Positions 55,331 through 64,000 of a DNA stretch of 64,000 bases are shown here, piece by piece (the stretch's first letter is position 1; every line of letters starts with the position of its first letter). Source of the stretch: Aquilaria yunnanensis (taxonomy: Eukaryota; Streptophyta; Magnoliopsida; Malvales; Thymelaeaceae); assembly GCA_039654915.1 (NCBI GenBank), contig CM077596.1, positions 50,900,501 to 50,964,500 on the forward strand, in the 5' to 3' direction. Made by a program: the position numbers and the translations under genes. A model generated the notes under the pieces. That model had not been told where the DNA came from, searched no databases, and saw only the letters and a list, made by a program, of their open reading frames with translations.

Positions 55331-56916
55331 CGCAAATCAAATTGAGAGCTTGAAAATTGACATAATCGTTCAAACTTTGGGTCATGCGTCTTCTACCTTT
55401 AGGGTTCAAGTTTGAGAGTCCTCTGCATTCTCCATTGTTCTGAATACTTCAAAATACAAGAACTATGAAACTGTCAGTGTTATCATCCTTAAGAAAGTTG
55501 TACAAGTTGCATCTTTTATATTTTAGGACACTACTCACCTCCCCATCTCTGGACTGTGGGGGAAGAAAATTTTGGACAATTTTGGCCTCTCATGTTTTAT
55601 GTGAGGTAAGACCGAATGGGTAGGCAGGTGAGATGGTCTAAGTATCTTAAGATCCTCATTTTATGTCTTGGGTTGAGCATTATTGCAGAACAAGAAATGT
55701 ATAAGTCAGGTCATTGGTTCCTAAGACTCTGATTTGTTGTCTCCTATCACATACATGGGTTCTATACGCAACTGGCAAGAGGCCAGAGGGAAAGGGCGCT
55801 CATTCCCCTTTTTCTCTACTGGAAACTTTTAATCCTAAAATTTATCTTACTTTTTTATTCGAGTCTTAAAATTTTAAAATTTTCTTAATTAATCTTAAAA
55901 TTTCATTAAGATGTTAATAATTAGTCCCAAATGTCTAGTCACTTAGCAAAGTGGCTAAATGACATAGGTGGACGTTTGGAGTTTGAATCCGGCGTTCATC
56001 ACTTGCCCATAAAAATGCTACTTCTTCCGTCCCAAATTCTTTACACCATTCAATTTTTAGCAATTAATCTATAATTTTTTATTTTAGACATTTTAGCATA
56101 TAAATGAAAAACCTTTATGTGTGAATGATAAATCAAGACCTATAGTTTCTAAATATATATTTTTTAATTTTTTTCTAACAAATAATAATATAAAAAAATT
56201 CAGGTCAAACTAACCCAAAATGTTAAATGGATCAAAGAAATCAGGACGGAGGGAGTATTAAACACTAATTCGAGTACTTTCCAGGTCATGAAAATGTAAG
56301 AAGTTTCCCTTTTCCTTTAAATACATAGTACCGTTTAATTCTATGCATTGTAAAGAAGCTTTTAATTGCCAAAAAAATGGTCATGAGTTTATTGAAAAAG
56401 TTACTTATAGGAACATGATTTACAAGAAGAAAAGTAATAATTTAAATTATCTATAACAGTCCAAAAACTATTGCTTATTTTGAGTTTACTAGAAGATATT
56501 ATTGTTCAAATCAGTTCTAAATGATGTAAAAAGAGTGAACAGTTGTAGGACTAGCTGTATATACAATTGCAAACTTTTAGGGCTCATATAAAAAGTAAAA
56601 GTTTTAGAACTAACTATTTATACAGTTATGAACTTTTAGGACTCATATAGAAAAATGATGAGATTTAGGGATGAAGTAGAAAAGTATGTAAAGTTTTAGG
56701 GTCAAAAGTGTTTTTTTCCCTTTTGATGACCAAAAAGAAGAAAAAGTATTTCCTTTTTTTTGAAACGCCACAGTTGGTGCGTATTTCATTGCATAAAATG
56801 CTCAGCTGCACTTATATTCATAAGGATCAAAGGCCTACAAAGAAGTCCTACAATCAATTTAGGTTATAAGTATACTTGTTTTAGTTTCAAGAACAACCTG
56901 ACAAAATTTGTATGAA
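55331..56916. other. AT-rich spacer with one MITE, no gene
   Basis: Apart from the Stowaway-like element at 56021-56255 and short diverged internal repeats near 56530-56700 (ACTAACTATTTATACAGTT-like units), nothing recognisable is present. Confidence 0.5.
56021..56255. mobile_element. Stowaway-like MITE (235 bp)
   Basis: TA target duplication at 56019-56020 and 56256-56257. Inverted ends CTTCTTCCGTCCC on the left and GGACGGAGGGAG on the right, and an AT-rich interior without coding capacity. These are hallmarks of Tc1/mariner-derived Stowaway MITEs. Confidence 0.85.
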
Positions 56917-57162
56917 TGACTAAATGAATGGTCGTCTATTTTGTGTACATTATATAAACTTTACAAGAATGTTATACATTGAAAGTAAATATGTCTCCGA
57001 ATGATTTTAGCCCTATACATGTAAACTATAATCTTGGTCATAATGTATTCTAAATAAAAGGAAAAGTAAAGAAAACAATTACAAGTAAAGTAGATTTGGA
57101 CAGCTAAACAGCAAAGCTGTCAAGGAAAGAAGATTTGGATAGTTGTTTATTGTTCATTGACA
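56917..57162 (-). repeat. Copia B 3' LTR
   Basis: 246 bp, partner of 61457-61702. Shared stretches include TTTTAGCCCTATACAT and AGCAAAGCTGTCAAGGAAAG. On the minus strand a polypurine tract (AATTTGAGGGGTC) precedes it. Confidence 0.92.
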
Positions 57163-57219
57163 GACCCCTCAAATTGATGTCTGTTGATCAACAAGCATCA
57201 ATTTGCTACTTAAGAAGTA

Positions 57220-60200
57220 ATATCAATGACAAATGAGGGCCTTGGTGAAGATATCAGCAATTTGTAATTCAATGAAAACATGTGGAAGAGTGATAATATG
57301 ATCTTCAAAGGCTTCATGAATAGAGTGACAGTCCACATGATAGACAGGATTGGCTGTGATCTGAATAACACTTGTATTATCTGCATATAGAGATTTTGGA
57401 TCAGTTTCAGAGAAATCTAGCTCAGGAAGCAAGCCTCGAAGCCAAATGATTTCAGAACAAACAAGAGACATCGCCCGATACTCAGATTCCATAGATGACT
57501 TAGAGACTCTGTCTTACTTCTTACTCTTCCAGGAGATCAATACATCACCTAAGAACACACAGCAACTAATGATGAAATGACAGGTATCAGCACAACCAGC
57601 CCAATCAACATCAATGTACGCAGCAAGGCAAGTAGAATTGCTCGTAAGAAAGAATAAGCCATGGGCAGAGGTGCCTTGGAGAAACTGACTAACTTGTTGT
57701 AATATCTAGTCTAGTAATGGTGAGATAAATGAGACTACCCACTAACTTTCGATACAAACTGGGATCAGCAAGAAGTCACTTTCATCTTAATGGAGCTTGA
57801 CATTTAATTCCATGGGAGTATCAATAGGAGTAGTTTTTTGTAAACCAGCTATAGCCACCAAGTCATTAGTATACTTATGTTAAGTGAGGGAAATGCCAAA
57901 GGAACTATGATGCACCTCAAAACCAAGAACATATGTGAAAGGCCCAAGGTCATTCATATGAAAAGATTTTTGAGAGACAAGTCTTGAGCTGGCTAAGTAA
58001 GGCAGAATCAGAACTAGTGATCACAATGTCATCAACATAAACCAAAAGAACAACAATTCCCACAGCTGATTTATGAAGAAACAAGGAAGTATCATTCTCA
58101 CTTTGTTTGAATGACAATTGTAATAAGGTGGTGCGGAATTTATCAAACCAGGCCCTTAGAGCTTGTTTGAGACCATAGTGACAACGATGGAGCGTACACA
58201 CATCTGAAGTTGGAGAGGAAAACAATCCCGGGGGCAGCTTCATATAAATACACTCTTTGAGATCTCCATGAAGAAAAACATTTTTTATATCCATTTGATG
58301 TAGTGGCCAATCATTGGAAGCAGCAAGAGCACGAATCGTACAAATTGTAGTCATTTTGGCCATTAGAGGAAAGGTCTCTTCATAATTGACACCATATTCC
58401 TGATTATTCTCAAGTGCAACAAGTCGAGCTTTATAATAATCCAAACTTTCATCAGATCGAACCTTGACTGAATAAACCCATTTACAATCTGGAGGTACAA
58501 CAGTAGGAGGATATGACTCAATGTCCTAGGTGTGATTTTGCCTTTTGAGTAGCAATTTTCTTCCTACATAGCTTGCCTCCAGCATTCACGCTTAGCAGCT
58601 TGACTTGCATGTAGGAATATCAAAATTAGACAATGCAGTAGTAAGAGCTGAAATAGAACTTCCAGTTGAGGAAGAGGGAAACCTATACTTATCTAGGGGT
58701 ACAGACACTTGAGAAAAGCGACATACCAAAGCCTCTGAAGGTGCTGCATTTGACTAGTTCTGGAGCATGGTAGGATCAGATATCAAGGGAGCCACCGGAA
58801 GAGACTGTGGGTAGGAGCGTCTGATTTAAAATGAGAACTGACTGGAGGAAGAGGTGAGATCTGCAGCTCAAATGAGGGAAAAACCATAATAGAATAGGAG
58901 GACAATGAGGACATAAGAAAGAAATGTTGATCTTCAAGAAAATAAAATTTTGAGAAATATGTGTATGATGTAATGTAGGATCATAACAAACAAACCATTT
59001 TTTATACAAATTATATCCCAATAAAGCATATCAAAAAGATTAAGTAGATAATTTATGTCACTCATGGTGAGGTAAATGAACAAACCACATGCAACCAAAG
59101 GTATGGAGGTTATCATAACTAGGTTGCTTAGCAAATCGAATGAAGTAGGGACACTCTATATGTAGGACTTGAGAAGGTAAACGATTAATAAAGAAGTAGC
59201 AATTTTTAGAGCCTCCACCCAAAACATGGATGGAACAAAAGATTCTAACAAGAGAGTATGCACCACATTTAGAAGATGATGATTTTTGCATTCAGCGACT
59301 CAATTTTGTTGGGAATTAAAGGGACATGAACGTTGATGAATAATGCCCTTAGAAGACAATAAAGCCTAAACTCAGTAGACAAATATTCACTACCAAAATC
59401 TATGTGCAACATTTTAATAGAAGCAAAAAATTAAGTCTTAACATATGCAAAAAATTTAGTGAGAGTACAAAAGACCTCAGATTTAGAGCGAAGAAAGTAG
59501 ACCCAAGTAAATCTACTATGATCATCAATGAAAGCCATATAGTATTTAAATTTTTCAAGTGAAGCAACCGGGGAAGGTCCCCAAACATTGCTATGGATAA
59601 GATCAAAGCAATGAAATGCTTTACTAGCATGTGAAGGGAAAGGAATAGTTTTGCTTTTACCAAGTTTGTAAGAGGTATAATTAAGAGATAAAGAAGAATG
59701 ATTTTGATGGCCAAGTAAACCAAAGTTCAATACATGAGATAAGATCTGAGTATTGGGATGGCTTAGACAATGACGCCACATCATACTAAGCTCTAAAACA
59801 TCATTACACACAAATGACTTAATAGAGGAAACTGAAGAAAAATCTAGAACAGGAACAAATAGTCGAAACAAGCTCCCCACTTTAGGTCCCTTCATGATCG
59901 ACTCCCCTCGTTACCTAGTCCTGTACAACATAACCAGCACCATAAAAATTAACAGTACAATTGTTATCAACTAATTGGTCCACATAAATAAGATTTGTGG
60001 AAAGCTAAGGAACAATAAACACATCAGTGAACTTAGAAAAGGTATATCCTACAACAACTATTGACAATGAACTGTCATTGGCAATCTAAATAGCAGTTTT
60101 ACCAACATAAGGATGAACATAACATAGGGCAGTATAAGTACCCGTCATGTGATTTGAGGCACCAAAGTCCATATACCAGAGTTTAGCCGAGGTTTTACCT

Positions 60201-61315
60201 TGGAATCCCTTAGCTAATAATGTTGAAACTAGCATCTATTGCACCATTTCAGGTATACAGTAATTCATTGGAGAAGAAGTAGGAATTGAGAGAACAGCAA
60301 AAGAAGAGCCAGAATTGGCAAAAGGTATAATAACAAAAGTTTAAAATGCCTGGGCCTAATGATTATGGGGGCGGATGCAACATTCTTTGATAATGTGACC
60401 CTTTTTCTTGCAATAAGAGCAATATTTTTTAAGACAATTGACGGCAATATGCCCATACTCCTTGCAGCAGAAACACTACATGTTTTTAGAGTTCACAGGT
60501 GGTCTACATTTTTGGGCAGCATAAGCCAAAATGGCTAATCCTAAACTACCATGGGATTGCTCCAGAGTTGCTTGAGTATTAAGACGTTCTTCATGGAGTA
60601 ACTCACCAAAAGAGACATCAAGAAAGGGAATAAAAGATCGATTCAACAAGTAGGAATGAACATATTCAAATTCAGGATGTAGTTTCATAAGAAACTGATC
60701 ATGACAACTAGCCTCATAAAGGTTCTGAATGACTGAGAGTGTGGCAAGAGGAACATGTGCAGTAATTAGATCAGTATATTCATTCCAAAGTGCCAGAAAA
60801 CTTGAATAATTGTCTTGGATGGAAAGAATATTATGTTGAAACGTGACAATCTCACGCTCTAACTGAAAATGACAAGCAGCATTGTCTTGATGATAAACCT
60901 TTTCTAAGTACGCCTACATGGTTTGTGCAATGCGATAAGGCCTTAAGTTGATGATATTATATAGCTCGACTGAGCAAATGAGCCAAGACATAATTTGAGC
61001 ATCAAGCATAGCCCATGAAGGAGAAGACTCTGGATACTTGGATTTGTCTGAATTAGGTGCACAATCCATGCCATCAATATAACCCCAAAGATCTTTCCCT
61101 TTAAAGAAAATCTCAAATTGAAAACCCAAGTAGAGTAATTTTTGCCAGTAAACTTGACATACATAGATGTTGAATCCATCATAAATAACTGTAGAGATGT
61201 TGAAAGATACTAGAAATGACCATCGAAAGAGTTGCAACAAATGACCAGAGAAGGATTTTGTACCCAAAAAAATTGGGATGACAACGAAGACATCGAAAAA
61301 ATAATAGGAGATCAC
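57220..61315 (-). pseudogene. Copia B gag-pol polyprotein, broken
   Basis: Minus strand from right to left: gag with a TGKNYSTWVFNLRFSLKGK segment, two zinc knuckles (C-C-KEYGHIAVNC and CSYCKKKGHIIKEC, about 60360-60475), a protease site reading DFGASNHMT near 60150, GAG-pre-integrase and integrase (59431-59895: MWRHCLSHP, HSNVWGPS), RT (57950-58444: YKARLVA, DIKNVFLHGDL, LVYVDDIV) and RNase H (57223-57492: ESEYRAM, ADNTSVIQITANPVYH). Many stops and frame changes break it, so it is an inactive relic. The protease has Phe where Ser or Thr is normal, another sign of decay. Confidence 0.9.
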
Positions 61316-61443
61316 TGAAACAAAAAGTTTACTTTAGAACCAGAACATAAGCTACTAGGAAGAATAGCTTATTGAAACACATTGAGATATCAAAGCCAAG
61401 AGAGAAAAAAACAAACTAAAGAGCACTTGAGTTGATAGTCGAT

Positions 61444-61456
61444 GGCTTTGATACCA
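61444..61456 (-). other. Copia B primer-binding site
   Basis: On the minus strand TGGTATCAAAGCC directly follows the 5' LTR, as expected for initiator-Met-tRNA priming. Confidence 0.88.
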
Positions 61457-61702
61457 TGACAAAATGAATGGTTTTCTATTTTGTATAAATTATATATACT
61501 TTACAAGAATTTTATACATGGAAAGTAAATAAGTCTCAACATGATTTTAGCCCTATACATCTAAACTATAATCTTGGTCATAATGTTTTCTAAATAAAAG
61601 GAAAACTAAAGAAAACAATTACAAGGAAAGTAGATTTGGACAGCTGGACAGCAAAGCTGTCAAGGAAAGAAGATTTGGACAGTTGTTTGCTCTTTGTTGA
61701 CA
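61457..61702 (-). repeat. Copia B 5' LTR
   Basis: 246 bp, matching 56917-57162 with many substitutions by eye, so the insertion is older than the Tat element. Confidence 0.92.
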
Positions 61703-62478
61703 AAACCATCATCATTAAGTTCTGCATATGCAAAATGCAGTACTTGCAACTATTTACTAAAAGTAGCAGTTTTTGAATGTTCATGGTTGCTAATCTTTAA
61801 TTCTCCTATATAATATTTAGGCTATACTTGAAAGCATAATTTTTTTTCATGCCAAACTTGTCTAAAGTCCATTTCAGATAAAGCTACTCTTAACAATGAA
61901 GAGGATACAAGTTCTTTTCTTTTTTTTTTTTCATCTCATAAGTTAGTGAAAACAAAGCACTGATTCATGGAAACCCAGCTTAATATGTAATAAAATTGTG
62001 AAGGACCTACTTGGTTTTTAACATTTCGAGCAATCTTGCAAGCACTTTACTTTCCAACTTTTTCTTGTTTATTTCATGTTCAAGTAAATGAAAGAGGAGG
62101 ATGTGTAACCCTAACAAAAATAGTGCAAAAATTGACTCTAAAGTAAACCTAATCTGATAATAAAGTTTGAAACTTCAAACCAAGCAATATGCTTAAGGGA
62201 AAGGAGAACAAAAACATTACCTATAATCAACCCTTCCTTTACCTGTTTCCAATAACAAAAATTCCTTTAAAAATTTTATACTCCACCTTATCCACTCAAT
62301 TTTCTTAAAATGAAAGTCAACTTAATGACAACTCAAGATTCTAAAATCAAAAAAAGAAATGAAGGTCAAAACCTAAAGAGAACATTAAGAACTTACCAAA
62401 ATGAGAATTCAGTAGGTGATAAAAATGACCCCGCCTACACTCACTTGTCCCTGCACCTAGCCTCTAGTCACAAAAAGA
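61703..62478. other. AT-rich spacer, no gene seen
   Basis: Short frames only. A T-run lies near 61918-61931. Nothing recognisable. Confidence 0.5.
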
Positions 62479-64000
62479 TGAAAGAAAAACTAAATTGGCT
62501 AGAATAAATTTCATTGATATTTGAGAGGAGATATATATACAACTTGCTAGCTTCTATCACTGCTACAATCAAGAAATACATAAGGAAAACAAATATATAT
62601 TTACTATCAATAAAAATGACAAAATTTGACTTTCCAACACTCCCTTTTAAGTTGGAGAGTGGATATCCTACATTCCCAACTTGCGAACCATAGGCATGAA
62701 AACCTTCTTTCCCAAAGGTTTGGTTAGAATATTTGCTAATTGATGACCAGTATTCACAAACTTTGTAGCTACAAAACCATCTTGGATCTTGTCCTTTATG
62801 TAGTGGCAATCCATCTCGATGTGTCTAGTTCGCTCATGGAAGACTGGGTTGGTTGCAATGTGCAAAGCAGCTTTGTTATCACAATATAATGTGGCTGGTT
62901 CATGATGGACAAGTCCCAAGTCTCTTAACAGATATCGAAGCCATGTTAACTCACAACAAGCTCCAGTCATTGCGTAATACTCACCCTCGGGTGAAGAAAG
63001 CGACATTGTTTTCTATCGTTTTGATCTCCAAGATATCAATGAAGGTCCAAGGAAAACACAATACCCGGTAGTAGACCTTCTAGTGAGTGGACATCCTGCC
63101 CAATCAAAATCACAGTATGCTTATAATCTAAAATCATTATTTGAGGAGAAGAATAAACTTTTGCCAGGTGCACCTTTCAAATATCGGACAACTCAAAAAG
63201 CTGCCTCCATATGAAGTTTACGAGGTTGATGCATAAACCTACTCATGACATGTACAGAATATGTGATATCTGGCCTTGAAATCGTCAAGTATATTAGTTG
63301 GCCGACTAATCTTCTGTAGCGGCCTGGATCCCTGAGTAAATCATTCTCATCTGACAACTTCAAACCTTTCTTCATATGAGTATCAATGGGTGTTGCGCCC
63401 AACAGCCCTACATCTTTGATAATTTAAAGTGCATACTTCCGCTAAGAGATAAAAATCCCATTTCTAAAAGTAGAAATTTCGATTCCCAGAAAATACTTTA
63501 ATTCACCAAGATCCTTAAGATGGAAATTACTATGTAGAAACTTTTTTATATCAGCAATACTCTCACGATCATTTCTAGTAATTAGGATGTCATCAACATA
63601 TATTAAAAGAGTTGTAAAAGACTTGCCTTGTCTCCTGATGAATAATGAGTGGTCAGCTTTAGATTGCACATAACCAGCTGATCGAATGACTTCTGAGAAG
63701 TTTGCAAACCACTGGCGTGAGGCATGCTTCAAGCCATAGAGCGATTTATGTAGACAACAAACCAAATGTTCCTTCCCCTATCTCTGAAGCCCTGGTGGAG
63801 GAGACATATATATTTCTTCATGAAGATCTCTATGGAGGAATGCATTATTGACGTCTAACTGGTGGAGGAACCAACCTCGAGTAGCTGCCAAGGCGAGCAA
63901 ACAACAAACATAAATGATCTTGGTAGTGGAAGAGAATGTATCTTGATAATCGACACCTCCTAATTGAGTAAATCCCTTAGCCACCAATCAGGCATTATAT
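62479..64000 (-). mobile_element. Copia C: 3' part of a Ty1/Copia element running past the window end
   Basis: On the minus strand the coding part ends in a polypurine tract (CTTAAAAGGGAG, about 62641-62652), then the LTR starts TGTTGGAAAGTC at 62639. The LTR probably ends near 62479, but the partner LTR is outside, so that border is approximate. RT and RNase H are recognisable; gag, protease, integrase and 5' LTR lie beyond 64000. Confidence 0.85.
62668..63987 (-). pseudogene. Copia C RT-RNase H, broken
   Basis: 63778-63987 has the RT start (VAKGFTQ-GGVDYQDTF, QLDVNNAFLH). 63442-63765 has [16 protein letters not shown] and the catalytic YVDDILI. 63193-63402 has the connection segment (GRYRRLVGQLIYLTISRPDI). 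62668-63006 has RNase H (SLSSPEGEYYAM, CDNKAALHIATNPVFHERT). In-frame stops and shifts between these blocks show it is inactive. The RNase H motif is nearly the same as in Copia A, so the two are related lineages. Confidence 0.9.

Larger units (their letters stand above)
56917..61702 (-). mobile_element. Copia B: decayed Ty1/Copia retrotransposon
   Basis: 4786 bp with 246-bp LTRs (TGAC-AAATGAATGG...TTGACA). On the minus strand the order is 5' LTR, primer site TGGTATCAAAGCC, gag, protease, integrase, RT, RNase H, polypurine tract, 3' LTR. No matching target duplication flanks it (ATGAA before, AAACC after), unlike the other elements here. The coding frame is heavily damaged. Confidence 0.93.

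Overview
This window is plant nuclear DNA, most likely from a eudicot. The evidence is plant-type LTR retrotransposons (Ty1/Copia with initiator-Met-tRNA primer sites, Ty3/Gypsy of the Tat/Ogre and Athila lineages), Mutator-like and Stowaway-like DNA elements, AT-rich spacers and one CC-NB-LRR (CNL) resistance gene of the RGA type. I cannot name the species. About three quarters of the window is transposon sequence.

Layout. 1-3228 is the right-hand part of an older Tat-like LTR. 4399-5250 is a decayed Athila-type integrase on the minus strand. 6082-7571 is a long foldback, Mutator-like element. 8590-13229 is a complete but dead minus-strand Copia element (Copia A; 189-bp LTRs, target duplication GTATC). 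15237-40698 is a nearly intact, very young 25.5-kb Tat/Ogre-type element with 3.63-kb LTRs and a perfect ATATT target duplication. 41821-42791 is a short Mutator-like element with a perfect 9-bp duplication. 43441-46446 encodes the CNL protein, whose last LRRs continue out of frame to 46851. 46852-56916 is gene-poor and holds a direct segmental duplication and one Stowaway-like MITE. 56917-61702 is a decayed minus-strand Copia element (Copia B), and 62479-64000 is the 3' part of another (Copia C) that runs off the window.

The Tat/Ogre element is the centre of interest. After the 5' LTR and primer site come an extra ORF with a coiled-coil tail, gag-protease with a G-patch, a predicted 200-bp intron whose removal puts gag-pro and pol in one frame, and a pol with RT, RNase H, a second RNase H and an integrase cut by one in-frame TAG. 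Between pol and the 3' LTR lies cargo not expected in a retrotransposon: four tandem 182-codon genes for basic Cys4 proteins that resemble the cysteine-rich nucleic-acid-binding proteins of carlaviruses, followed by an intronless LOG-type cytokinin-activating enzyme gene. Copies 2, 3 and 4 and the LOG gene each have a TATAAAT box 40-112 bp upstream, so the cargo looks like a row of independently promoted mini-genes. Next come a 51-bp repeat, a 28-unit array of about 86 bp in which every unit can form two hairpins, the polypurine tract and the 3' LTR.

Inference: the element may carry its own host-manipulation module, a possible RNA-silencing or gene-expression modulator amplified four times plus a cytokinin-activating enzyme. 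That would be an unusual arrangement. It rests on motif recognition by eye and needs profile and structure searches and expression data.
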